From the NCBI GenBank assembly GCA_944324305.1, contig CALUVV010000002.1:62001-126000 (forward strand): DNA of 64,000 nucleotides. The letters are read 5' to 3'. This DNA comes from Candidatus Gastranaerophilales bacterium. Lineage in GTDB: Bacteria; Cyanobacteriota; Vampirovibrionia; Gastranaerophilales; Gastranaerophilaceae. The translations under genes were made by a program, and so were the position numbers. Shown piece by piece: positions 41,359 through 48,930 of this stretch. The notes under the pieces are model-generated. The model was not told the origin of the DNA, did no database searches, and saw only the letters and a list, made by a program, of their open reading frames with translations. The stretch's first letter is position 1; each line of letters starts with the position of its first letter.

Positions 41359-41386
41359 TTGTAATAATTCAATAATCAATTATAAT
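41359..41386 (+). promoter_or_regulatory. Leaderless-type promoter
   Basis: TTGTAA at 41359-41364, a 16-bp spacer, TATAAT at 41381-41386, then 7 nt and the ATG at 41394; no ribosome site. Confidence 0.6.
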
Positions 41387-41393
41387 ATTAATA

Positions 41394-42191
41394 ATGAAAA
41401 AGTTTTTTATTTTTTTAATATGTTTTCAGATGATCTCAATGCCGGTGTTCGCGGAATACGATTTCAGCGATGAGGCACAGGCGGAATTTGACAGGCAAAA
41501 ATTTCAACAGCTTCACCCCGCTGACTTCACAAAAAAGAATAACAGAACTGAAATAAAAAATAATATAAATGATTACACGCCCGTTCAGAAGGAGTTAATC
41601 AATAACTCTTTTGAACTTCCTCATCAACAGCCGATTAGCGGATATGTCGTAAAAATTCCTGAAGGTACAACATTCCCTATAACATTTGATTCGGGAATAA
41701 GCTCGGGAAGCTTGGAAAAAAACGACAAGCTTACGGCAAAATTAACACGTGATTTTGTATATAACAGCATTTTAATCGCTCCTGCAGGAAGTCTGGTATA
41801 CGGAAGCGCAACAGATGCAAAAAATGCAGGTTATGCATACGGAAGCGGAGCATTAGAGATAAATTTTAACGAAATACTTACGCCTGACGGAAATTTAATC
41901 AATATTTCAACGGAAAAAATTTATATGGAAGCCGGAAGCGAACGCGCTAAAAAAATGACGCGCGATGTTGTTATAGGAGCTTTAGGAAGTATGCTTGTCG
42001 GGGCTGCATTTACAGCACTGAGCGGCAGTGATGACTGGGGAAGGAATATGTTAATATACGGCGGTATCGGTGCGGCAGGCGGCGGAATCCGCGGAGCAAT
42101 GCAAAGAGGGAAAGATATTGATATTCCTGACGGAACAACTATAGAATTGAAATTGATACAGCCTCTTACGGTTACTCCTTATAAAATTTAA
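41394..42191 (+). CDS. Secreted protein with TrbI/VirB10-like beta domain
   Basis: 265 residues. Signal peptide KKFFIFLICFQMISMPVFA, then a charged spacer. From about residue 80 the strand pattern (GYVVKIPEGTTFPITFDSGISSG, NDKLTAKLTRDFVYNSILIAPAGSLVYGSATDAKNAG, LEINFNEILTPDGNLINIS) resembles the C-terminal barrel of VirB10/TrbI proteins. A Gly-rich hydrophobic segment (VIGALGSMLVGAAFTALSG and IYGGIGAAGGGIRG) is inserted before the last strand. No conjugation genes are nearby, so an envelope structural role is more likely. The mRNA appears leaderless. Confidence 0.65.
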   Translation: MKKFFIFLICFQMISMPVFAEYDFSDEAQAEFDRQKFQQLHPADFTKKNNRTEIKNNINDYTPVQKELINNSFELPHQQPISGYVVKIPEGTTFPITFDSGISSGSLEKNDKLTAKLTRDFVYNSILIAPAGSLVYGSATDAKNAGYAYGSGALEINFNEILTPDGNLINISTEKIYMEAGSERAKKMTRDVVIGALGSMLVGAAFTALSGSDDWGRNMLIYGGIGAAGGGIRGAMQRGKDIDIPDGTTIELKLIQPLTVTPYKI

Positions 42192-42194
42192 AAA

Positions 42195-42521
42195 TTACTC
42201 TTTCAATAAACTTTTTATAACATTATAAACAATGACAAGTTTTTCATTGTCATTATTCAGATGGTCAAGTTTCTTATCAATTTCTTTTCTTAATTCATCT
42301 TCCATTTTTAAGTGGTCGGTGGCAAAAAGTTCTTCAAGCGTTGTATCAAGAGCTTTAACAAGTTTGTCTATTGTTTCGGCTGACACAAAATTTTCCCCTG
42401 TTTCAATTCCGCTCATCGCGCGCTGTGATAAATCAACGGCTTCCGCAAGTTCTTCCTGTGTAAGCCCTCGATTTACGCGCATTCTTTTTATTTTTTTCCC
42501 GAATTCTTGTTTTACACCCAT
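42195..42521 (-). CDS. XRE-family transcriptional regulator
   Basis: 108 residues. The N-terminal ~65 residues are a Cro/CI helix-turn-helix (FGKKIKRMRVNRGLTQEELAEAVDLSQRAMSGIETGENFVSAETIDKLVKALD). The rest is a charged helical tail likely used for dimerisation. Targets are unknown. It is divergent from the 239-residue unknown at 42730 with a ~208-bp AT-rich region between, a plausible place for autoregulation. A related regulator is at 47.8 kb. Confidence 0.88.
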   Translation of the reverse strand: MGVKQEFGKKIKRMRVNRGLTQEELAEAVDLSQRAMSGIETGENFVSAETIDKLVKALDTTLEELFATDHLKMEDELRKEIDKKLDHLNNDNEKLVIVYNVIKSLLKE

Positions 42522-42729
42522 TTTCAGTTCTTAAAGATTTAACTTTAGCACTTTCAAGTATTGTACATTAAGTTTTGTTAATCCGGAATGCATTGTCAAT
42601 TCTATATTTTACTAATTTATACTTTTAACTTCGTAAAATTTAGCAAATTTGAAATTTCGCTGGTTTTTATAAAGGAGTAAGGGAAAATCTATTTTCAAAA
42701 GGAAAGTAAGCATAGAAAGGAAAATTATT

Positions 42730-43449
42730 ATGTCAATCGGAAAAATCATGGGAAAAATTGTTAAAATCTTACCGAAAGCAGAAGGTTCTGCAGGAAAAAT
42801 CACATTAGGACGCACACAATTAACAGAACTTGCAAAGCAGGATAAGCAAGCAGGTAAATTAATACAAAAAACTCTGGAAAATGCAAAAGAACCCGCACTT
42901 GATATAGCATACAAAGCGGAAGCAAATTATGCAATCGCAGGAATGAAAGTTCGTGACGGTAAAAAAGTTATCGGACAAGGAGCAGTGTCAATTACAAATC
43001 CCGGCTCATCAGAAGCTGTAGTAAAATATCGGGCATCGGCAGGACAAACATTACAGGCAAACGGATTTGTAGACGGCGGAAAAGTTGCAGACGGTAAGGA
43101 TATTGCAGCCGGTTTCTCACGCAAAGGCGGAAAAGTTACATTAGTTGAATCCGTAGGGCAGGCAGCAAGACATCATATAGAAGTTGACGAACAAGGTATT
43201 GTGGATTTAGCCAAAGAACTTGATGCTCAAAAATTTCTGGAAACCTATACAAAAGCCGCAAAAAATCTTCAGAAAACTTTAGACGAAGCAATGGTTGATA
43301 TTAGAAAAGGTTTAAGAGGTGAAACTCCTAAAGCAGAGAAAGTTACCAAAACTTCGCTCCCGAAAAAAAGTTTGGAACAGCCAGCAAAATTTGTCAAATG
43401 GAAAAGCAACCCTTACCCCTCCAAATGGGAAAAGGAATTAAACAAATAA
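42730..43449 (+). CDS. Uncharacterised protein
   Basis: 239 residues, not recognised. No signal peptide or membrane helix. It has a basic N-terminus (GKIMGKIVKILPKAEG), a central mixed region with many short Gly-turns (GMKVRDGKKVIGQGAVSITNPGS, DGGKVADGKDIAAGFSRKGGKVTLVES) suggestive of a beta-rich domain, then helices and a Lys/Pro-rich tail ending KWKSNPYPSKWEKELNK. AAAGGAAAA lies before the ATG. A strong terminator follows. Confidence 0.75.
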   Translation: MSIGKIMGKIVKILPKAEGSAGKITLGRTQLTELAKQDKQAGKLIQKTLENAKEPALDIAYKAEANYAIAGMKVRDGKKVIGQGAVSITNPGSSEAVVKYRASAGQTLQANGFVDGGKVADGKDIAAGFSRKGGKVTLVESVGQAARHHIEVDEQGIVDLAKELDAQKFLETYTKAAKNLQKTLDEAMVDIRKGLRGETPKAEKVTKTSLPKKSLEQPAKFVKWKSNPYPSKWEKELNK

Positions 43450-43450
43450 T

Positions 43451-43474
43451 AAAAAGGGGCATAAGCCCCTTTTT
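43451..43474 (+). terminator. Rho-independent terminator
   Basis: AAAAAGGGGC and GCCCCTTTTT around ATAA, directly after the stop codon at 43449. Confidence 0.88.
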
Positions 43475-43493
43475 TAATACTCAATATTTTCAT

Positions 43494-43522
43494 TTGCAGA
43501 TATAACAAAAATATGTTATATT
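43494..43522 (+). promoter_or_regulatory. Leaderless-type promoter of the vWA / FHA / TonB cluster
   Basis: TTGCAG at 43494-43499, a 17-bp spacer, TATATT at 43517-43522, then 6 nt and the ATG at 43529; no ribosome site. Confidence 0.6.
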
Positions 43523-43528
43523 TTATTT

Positions 43529-44203
43529 ATGAAGTTAAACAAAAGATTAGTTACATTAGGATTATTAATACTGATATTATCAGTTGCTTTAAAATTTATC
43601 TGGGCGGGATTAAGACAAATTAAAGTAGATGATTTTCACCCTGCAGCGGTTATTTTTGTTGTAGATTCATCTGCATCTAACCAAAAATATTTACCTGACC
43701 AGAAAAAAACTTTAAGACAAATTTGTAACCTTCTTGACCCTGAAGATCAAATTAAAATATTAAGAGTTTCCGAAGATGCATATCTTATTTATGAAGGAAG
43801 CCCTATGAACGGAAGCACGATAACAAAATCAATGGACGCTTTTACCCAATATGATAAAAATGATTACGGTACTGCATACGGCGTCGGCTTAAAAAAAGCT
43901 TTTTCACATGCTCTTACAATGAAAAAAGGCGGTTATGTGCCTGCAGTTGTTGTTATAGGAGATCTCGAAAATGAAGGAGCAATTGAAAAGCAGATTAATT
44001 GGGAAACTCTGCCTTCTAATGTTCAAAATGTAAAAAAATATGCTCCTGATATCTCAATGATGTTTCTTGACGCACATCCTGCTAAACTTGATTTAGCAAA
44101 AGAAAAGCTTACACCCGTTCTCGGGGAAAATCATCTCATTGTTGCCCCGAAACAGAATATTGACAAGTCTATAAGAAGATTTCTTCACGCAATAGGAAGA
44201 TAA
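43529..44203 (+). CDS. Membrane-anchored von Willebrand factor A-like protein
   Basis: 224 residues. One N-terminal membrane helix (LVTLGLLILILSVALKFIWAG), then a vWA-type domain: IFVVDSSASN with the D-x-S-x-S metal site at about 45-49, alternating strands and helices (VVVIGDLENE, ISMMFLDAH). The domain probably faces the periplasm. vWA domains bind partner proteins through a metal ion. First gene of a run of seven co-directional genes with short gaps, next to an FHA-like membrane protein and TonB-like proteins. Confidence 0.78.
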   Translation: MKLNKRLVTLGLLILILSVALKFIWAGLRQIKVDDFHPAAVIFVVDSSASNQKYLPDQKKTLRQICNLLDPEDQIKILRVSEDAYLIYEGSPMNGSTITKSMDAFTQYDKNDYGTAYGVGLKKAFSHALTMKKGGYVPAVVVIGDLENEGAIEKQINWETLPSNVQNVKKYAPDISMMFLDAHPAKLDLAKEKLTPVLGENHLIVAPKQNIDKSIRRFLHAIGR

Positions 44204-44224
44204 TAATAAAAAAGAGGATAATTA

Positions 44225-45841
44225 ATGGCTATAGTAATTTCATCAACACAAGGCGAAAAAGTTTTCAGAAATAAAGACGTCATAAGTATCGGAACAAATC
44301 CTAACTGTGATGTAATTTTAAACACAGGGTACGATGTATTACTTACTCTTGAGTACAATCCTGCCGAAAATAAATGTGTTATTATAAATACTTTTAAAAG
44401 TGATAAAGTTCTTTTTAAAGGACAGCCTATAAAAAAAGTTGAAGTCGCAAGTGTATGTAAACTTATGTTTGCTGAAACAGAGGAATTTATAAGCGTTAAA
44501 TTGATTGCGGAAGCTCCGGTTACGCATACAAAAACAGTAACTTCTATCGGTAAAGAAGATTTAACCGAAGATGATATAAAAGGCTTGTACGGCAAAGACG
44601 TTAACGCCGTTACTAAAGTTAAGCTTGAAAAACAAAAAGAGGATTTGGAAAATGCACGTGTTTCTATTATTAAACAGGTTGCATTCCATATTAATGACCT
44701 GAAACAGAAACTTTCAACAAATTCAAAAACAAGTATATTTTTGCATGTTGCAATGTTTTTAAGCTCAATGGTATGTGCTTTCGGGGTATCGAATTACCTT
44801 ATGGGGCTTACCATTAAAGAATCAGCAAACTTCCTGCATCTTCCTACAAATATTAAAGTCTGGGGAGTTTATACCATATTGATTTACGGAATTTGCCTGC
44901 TTTTAAAACAGGGCATATATTTATATCTTCAAAGCAATATTCAAAAAGAAATGTCAAAATCTGCAAAACTCGGGCAGAGCTTTATGCTTATTTTTTCATT
45001 AATCTTTGTGCTCGGAATTTATGTCGTAAACCTTGTTTATTACATGAATTTGAATGATTTTATGACATTTGCAATATTTATTTCATTCTTCTTCTCGGGC
45101 ATTATGGCAGTTCTTGCAATCAGCTGCGGATATTTCAAGTGTAACGGCATGGAATGGACTATGACACTTGATAAATATGAATACAGAGAAGATTTTGAAA
45201 GTGTTATAAAATCTTACAGACAGTGGATTGAAAGATATATAAACAGTTTAAGCAATTCAAAGCTTCAATACATAAGAGATAAAATGTTTAACCTTCAGCT
45301 TATATCCGTAGGCGAAACTGTTGTCGGAATACTGACAGCTCCGTTTCTGGCATACGGTGTGTCAAACACGCTGGCAATGTGTTTCCCCGAAGCTGCAGGC
45401 TGGGTCAGAATTTCAGGTTTGAGAATAAGCCCTGTGTTTTTAACTCTTGCGACATTTTTGATTATTTTTGCATTCTTCTCATTTGTAAATGCGTTTCTAT
45501 GCACAAAAAAAATTCAGGGTTCGCAGGTAATCAAGCAGGACGGTTTTTCGGATTACCAGCATCATGGAGTTACGATTTACGGTCTTGAAGGGGTAAGAAG
45601 ATTGAATTCCGAAAAGACCCGCTCTATGACAATTGCCTGTGCAATTATATTTATTGAATTTGCAATGAACATATCCTACTTTATGACTGAAATCGGCGGC
45701 GACATGCAGGGTATGTTTTTAAGTTTGGTTGCGGCACTTGTTCCTACAGCCCTTTTGATTGCGGAAACAATGATGTTAAGCCAGACAAAATTTGATATTT
45801 ATGCTTGCGACGAACTGTTATCAAAAGTAGATAAAGATTAG
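44225..45841 (+). CDS. Polytopic membrane protein with N-terminal FHA-like domain
   Basis: 538 residues. The first ~100 residues are beta-rich with VISIGTNPNCDVIL, resembling the FHA core (iGR-x-x-x-cdi) but with Thr for the usual Arg, so phosphopeptide binding is doubtful. A coiled helix (about 135-165) leads into about eight membrane segments in two groups (170-310 and 355-525), separated by a charged loop. Overall family not recognised. It sits 21 bp after the vWA gene and 1 bp before a TonB-like gene. A ribosome site AGAGGA precedes the ATG. Confidence 0.7.
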   Translation: MAIVISSTQGEKVFRNKDVISIGTNPNCDVILNTGYDVLLTLEYNPAENKCVIINTFKSDKVLFKGQPIKKVEVASVCKLMFAETEEFISVKLIAEAPVTHTKTVTSIGKEDLTEDDIKGLYGKDVNAVTKVKLEKQKEDLENARVSIIKQVAFHINDLKQKLSTNSKTSIFLHVAMFLSSMVCAFGVSNYLMGLTIKESANFLHLPTNIKVWGVYTILIYGICLLLKQGIYLYLQSNIQKEMSKSAKLGQSFMLIFSLIFVLGIYVVNLVYYMNLNDFMTFAIFISFFFSGIMAVLAISCGYFKCNGMEWTMTLDKYEYREDFESVIKSYRQWIERYINSLSNSKLQYIRDKMFNLQLISVGETVVGILTAPFLAYGVSNTLAMCFPEAAGWVRISGLRISPVFLTLATFLIIFAFFSFVNAFLCTKKIQGSQVIKQDGFSDYQHHGVTIYGLEGVRRLNSEKTRSMTIACAIIFIEFAMNISYFMTEIGGDMQGMFLSLVAALVPTALLIAETMMLSQTKFDIYACDELLSKVDKD

Positions 45842-45842
45842 T

Positions 45843-46637
45843 ATGGATATTTTAAAAGTATTTGTAATAATTGCATTTATTATAGCAACTATTTGCACAA
45901 TTAAATTTCATCCTGAAATGCACCACCCGATGATAATTGAAGATGCAGATTTTAAGCTGACAAGAATAAGCGATACTATTTCCGCAAAGAATATCCCCGT
46001 AAGCCAGCCCGTAAAACAGAAAGAAGTAAAAGTTCAGCCGCAACAGACAAAGCAGGTACAGCCTCAAACTAAATATATTGAAACAAAAGAAGTTAAACCT
46101 GTAAAATCAGAAAAAAGAATTAAGCGTGAACCTTCACCGGAAGAAACTTCACAAATTGAACTGCTGCAAAGAATAATTAAAGAAGCGGAAAAAGAAACAG
46201 CCTCAGAACCCCCTGTACAACCTCAGACCTTACAACCTCAAAAAACTAACAACAGCAATTTCAAAAATCCTTATATGACCGAACAGGAAGAAATAATTGC
46301 CTGGAACAAATGGAGAAGCAACATCCAAAACCGGATTATGAAAGATTCAAATATTGACTATGCACCTTTAGGAACACTGTTTTTATTTACCTTCGTAGTC
46401 GACAAGTTCGGAAATGTTTCTAATATCAAAGTCGAATGTTCAAATCCTGCATATATGGATGTGGCCAGAGATAATGTAAAACCGGCCATCGCTAAATTAC
46501 AAAAACAACCTATATTGAATTTTCCGAAAGGTACACAAAGAACTTCAACGGTCGTAACAGGTTTATTCCTGATAGGTACACAGGAAAGATATTCAACACC
46601 TAATGATTTTTCTGATTTTGAAAGGGTAACATACTGA
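45843..46637 (+). CDS. TonB/TolA-like energy-transducer protein
   Basis: 264 residues with the three-part TonB layout: one N-terminal membrane helix (DILKVFVIIAFIIATICTI), a long Gln/Pro/Lys-rich periplasmic linker (about 45-145), and a C-terminal domain of TonB/TolA fold (AWNKWRSNIQNRIM, LFLFTFVVDKFGNVSNIKVECSNP, VVTGLFLIG). Such proteins pass proton-motive force to the outer membrane through ExbB/ExbD or TolQ/R, none of which is seen here; the FHA-like polytopic protein could be the partner, an inference. The stop TGA overlaps the next ATG. Confidence 0.8.
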   Translation: MDILKVFVIIAFIIATICTIKFHPEMHHPMIIEDADFKLTRISDTISAKNIPVSQPVKQKEVKVQPQQTKQVQPQTKYIETKEVKPVKSEKRIKREPSPEETSQIELLQRIIKEAEKETASEPPVQPQTLQPQKTNNSNFKNPYMTEQEEIIAWNKWRSNIQNRIMKDSNIDYAPLGTLFLFTFVVDKFGNVSNIKVECSNPAYMDVARDNVKPAIAKLQKQPILNFPKGTQRTSTVVTGLFLIGTQERYSTPNDFSDFERVTY

Positions 46638-46777
46638 TGAACGGAACAAAAATTGCGTTAATATCTGTTATAGTGCTGGTAATATTAGCTTTATCAACCG
46701 CAGTTATTGCTAATATAAAACCCAAAATGCACAAAACAATTATGCTGGAAAATATTATTTTTAAAAGGAGTAAGTAG
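46637..46777 (+). CDS. 46-residue single-helix membrane protein
   Basis: Too short for a routine gene list but well supported. The ATG at 46637 overlaps the TonB-like gene's stop (TGATG). One membrane helix (ALISVIVLVILALSTAVIA) is followed by NIKPKMHKTIMLENIIFK. This tail aligns with KFHPEMHHPMIIEDADFK, which directly follows the membrane helix of the TonB-like protein, so it is probably a shortened paralogue of that N-terminus. Its last codons contain the ribosome site of the next gene. Confidence 0.7.
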   Translation: MNGTKIALISVIVLVILALSTAVIANIKPKMHKTIMLENIIFKRSK

Positions 46778-46956
46778 TGTTCGGAATAATTTGTACTATG
46801 CTTTGCATATTACTGGAAATTCCTTTTGCAATAAAATTTGTAAAAGCAAAGCAAAATTTTGATATTATAAGGCAGACTGCAATTTTAATTATTATGATTA
46901 TTATTGCACTTTTATTTTTCGGAATTTATAAAATAGGATTATTTGTGATAAGATAA
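46777..46956 (+). CDS. 59-residue two-helix membrane protein (GTG start)
   Basis: GTG at 46777 overlaps the TAG stop of the preceding small gene; AAAGGAG lies 6 nt upstream. Two hydrophobic segments (MFGIICTMLCILLEIPFAI and AILIIMIIIALLFFGIY) are joined by a short basic loop. No family recognised. The tight overlap and ribosome site support translation. It ends 7 bp before the next gene. Confidence 0.65.
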   Translation: MFGIICTMLCILLEIPFAIKFVKAKQNFDIIRQTAILIIMIIIALLFFGIYKIGLFVIR

Positions 46957-46963
46957 ATTTGTT

Positions 46964-47380
46964 ATGTACAGATGTAAAGAATGCAAAGCTGAATATAGAA
47001 CAAAGGTTGAATACTGCGACTGCGGCAATAACAGTTTTGATTATATTGAAGAAGCCGTACAGCAGCAAATTAAAACGCCTTTGACTCTCGAGCAGAAATC
47101 CGAATTAGTATCAAGGATATTTTTTGCGTTATGTATAATTTTGTCAATTTTAATTTGGATGATACCTGTAGGTAAAGCACCCGCCAAAAAACAGACTTCA
47201 AAACCCGCAAAACAAAAACCTGCAGTATCAAAGACAATTCCTGACATCAATAAAATTTGGGATGATACACCGCTTTATCAACCGATAAAACGCGGGCAGC
47301 AGACGGAAGTTAACAGGACGGCATACCCGCTTCCTTTAACGCCAACGCCTGCTGACTATGCCAGGCAAAACGGCAATTAA
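46964..47380 (+). CDS. Zinc-ribbon membrane protein with proline-rich tail
   Basis: 138 residues. An N-terminal zinc-ribbon (YRCKECKAEYRTKVEYCDCG, four to five cysteines), one membrane helix at about 49-67 (VSRIFFALCIILSILIWMI), then a Lys/Pro-rich stretch like a TonB periplasmic linker. It stops at 47380 inside the start of the next gene, which carries a TonB C-terminal domain but no membrane helix. Together they would make one normal TonB-like protein, so either they are two coupled subunits or a frameshift separates them. Confidence 0.7.
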   Translation: MYRCKECKAEYRTKVEYCDCGNNSFDYIEEAVQQQIKTPLTLEQKSELVSRIFFALCIILSILIWMIPVGKAPAKKQTSKPAKQKPAVSKTIPDINKIWDDTPLYQPIKRGQQTEVNRTAYPLPLTPTPADYARQNGN

Positions 47381-47813
47381 TAATAATTTAAAACCCAAAC
47401 ACATACAACATCAGCCTGAACCGAAAGCAGCAAAAACAGCTGTTGAAGTTGTTCAGCCGAAAAAAGAAATTATTACGGAGCCCCCAAAACCTGCACAGCC
47501 TGCATATAATCCGAACAGTCCCGTAATGCTAAGATATAAAAATAATTTACGTGCGGCTTTATTCTCAAAATTTGCAGTAGGAAGTATTCAAGGCTCGGGC
47601 GAATGTTCCATAAGTTTTTCAGTGGACAGAACAGGCAAAATTATAAACAGAAAGTTTACTAAAGAATCTTCAAATAAAGGATTGAACGATACAGTCTATT
47701 ATATGTTAATGAGCGTTCCCCGTTTCTCTCCCCCGCCTGACGAATATAACGGAGAAACAATCCGAATGAACTTTAAAATAAACAACGGAGATTACGAAAT
47801 AACAATATTTTAG
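47358..47813 (+). CDS. TonB/TolA C-terminal domain protein lacking a membrane anchor
   Basis: 151 residues from the ATG at 47358, which overlaps the previous frame by 23 bp. A Pro/Lys linker (about 10-50) leads to a TonB/TolA C-terminal fold (MLRYKNNLRAALFSKF, GECSISFSVDRTGKIINRKF, VPRFSPPPDEYNG). There is no signal peptide or anchor of its own, so it should be inactive as a lone polypeptide unless it is joined to the upstream zinc-ribbon/membrane part by frameshifting. The frame is open upstream only back to 47340, which limits where a shift could occur. Confidence 0.7.
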   Translation: MPGKTAINNNLKPKHIQHQPEPKAAKTAVEVVQPKKEIITEPPKPAQPAYNPNSPVMLRYKNNLRAALFSKFAVGSIQGSGECSISFSVDRTGKIINRKFTKESSNKGLNDTVYYMLMSVPRFSPPPDEYNGETIRMNFKINNGDYEITIF

Positions 47814-48142
47814 AATGCGGATAAAATTCTGTATATCAGTCTTATTTCATCATCATCAGCATTATCTACAATTTTATGCAGGCTTTCTTTTATTTCATTA
47901 ACAGGTTTAAAATGGTTATACATATATAACTGGTAAGGCTCAACCTCAAGAGCTTCTGCAATTTTTTCAAGGTTTTCATCCGACGGATGATACAAACCGG
48001 TTTCAATTTTACTGATGCTTGTAGAACCTAAGTCTGTAAGCTCTGCAAGATATTCCTGCGTATAGTGTTTTTTTATACGTAATTCTTTAATTCTTTTACC
48101 GAGCAATTTTTTTAAGTTTGACATATTTTTATTTTCTTTCAT
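47810..48142 (-). CDS. XRE-family transcriptional regulator
   Basis: 110 residues from the ATG at 48142 (MKENKN); an in-frame ATG at 48124 (MSNLKK) and a longer upstream frame are alternatives, and no clear ribosome site decides. The Cro/CI helix-turn-helix is clear (LLGKRIKELRIKKHYTQEYLAELTDLGSTSISKIETGLYHPS), followed by a helical tail like that of the 42.2-kb regulator. A perfect 11-bp inverted repeat (48168-48198) lies between it and the divergent prepilin gene and covers the latter's -35 box, so it probably represses that prepilin and itself. It overlaps the end of the TonB-domain gene by 4 bp. Confidence 0.82.
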   Translation of the reverse strand: MKENKNMSNLKKLLGKRIKELRIKKHYTQEYLAELTDLGSTSISKIETGLYHPSDENLEKIAEALEVEPYQLYMYNHFKPVNEIKESLHKIVDNADDDEIRLIYRILSAF

Positions 48143-48167
48143 AGTTACAGTCTTGTTAATTAACTTT

Positions 48168-48198
48168 AACAGCAAAATTAACTTGACATTTTGCTGTT
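48168..48198. promoter_or_regulatory. Operator-like inverted repeat over the prepilin promoter
   Basis: AACAGCAAAAT and ATTTTGCTGTT, 11 bp each, perfect, 9 nt apart (centre-to-centre 20 bp, two helical turns). The right arm overlaps TTGACA of the + strand promoter. Confidence 0.7.
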
Positions 48199-48211
48199 TA
48201 GCACCTATACT
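48183..48211 (+). promoter_or_regulatory. Consensus sigma-70 promoter of the prepilin gene at 48277
   Basis: TTGACA at 48183-48188, a 17-bp spacer, TATACT at 48206-48211; about 60 nt of 5' leader with AAGGAG before the ATG. Confidence 0.75.
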
Positions 48212-48276
48212 TTCTGTAAAAGAGCAATTAAACATTAAAAATTTGCGGTATTATAACAAGTCAAGGAGATAAAAAT

Positions 48277-48930
48277 ATGAAAATAACAAACGGTTTCACG
48301 CTTGCAGAAATATTAATAACACTTGGTATTATAGGTGTTGTTGCCGCAATTACTTTACCTTCAATAATATCAAGCTGCAAAAAACAGGTAATAAAAACGG
48401 GATTTAAAAAAGCTTACTCAGTAATCTCACAGGCATATAATCTTGCATTCACGGATCTGGGGTATCCTACAAACTGTCATTACGGGGATTACGGAGAAGG
48501 CCATCAAGGCAGTGAATGTCCTCTCCTCAAAGAAGCTGTTGAAAACAGATTACAAACAGTAAAAATATGTAAAGGTCATATTTTTTCAGATGGCTGCGTT
48601 CCGGAATATACAGATCAAAAATCTTTAGGATTAGGCAGTGGTTGTTACGGAATGACCAGATCTGAACTTGAAAGCCATTCAACAGCTTATGTTTTGTCTG
48701 ACGGTCTGATATTATTTCTATACGGCACCGATACCCCGTCAGGCATTATAGGCTCGCCTGCTTTGATTTATGCGGATGTTAACGGGCGAAAGGGACCTAA
48801 TAAATGGGGACATGATGTATTTGGCTTCAAATTAGTAACTGCAACGTCAGACGTACCCAAAATAGAACCGGGGAGCCATTGCTTTGTTAAAGAACATGGA
48901 GCTTATGATATTGAGGACATTATAAACTGA
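48277..48930 (+). CDS. Type IV pilin-like prepilin (intact, probably regulated)
   Basis: 217 residues with a textbook leader, MKITNG, cleaved before FTLAEILITLGIIGVVAAITL. The body differs from the DNWEMTY subfamily: KKAYSVISQAYNLAF, eight cysteines, and the motif ADVNGRKGPNKWGHDVFGF, which still matches the family's D-x-NG-x-KGPN. No poly-G tract; control appears transcriptional, through the operator-like repeat shared with the divergent XRE regulator. It converges with, and overlaps by 11 bp, the next gene. Confidence 0.87.
   Translation: MKITNGFTLAEILITLGIIGVVAAITLPSIISSCKKQVIKTGFKKAYSVISQAYNLAFTDLGYPTNCHYGDYGEGHQGSECPLLKEAVENRLQTVKICKGHIFSDGCVPEYTDQKSLGLGSGCYGMTRSELESHSTAYVLSDGLILFLYGTDTPSGIIGSPALIYADVNGRKGPNKWGHDVFGFKLVTATSDVPKIEPGSHCFVKEHGAYDIEDIIN

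Noticed and set aside
42522-42729. Possible small gene between the XRE regulator and the gene at 42730
   Set aside because: A GGAGTAAGG ribosome-like site occurs but no start codon follows at a usable distance; no conserved-looking frame.
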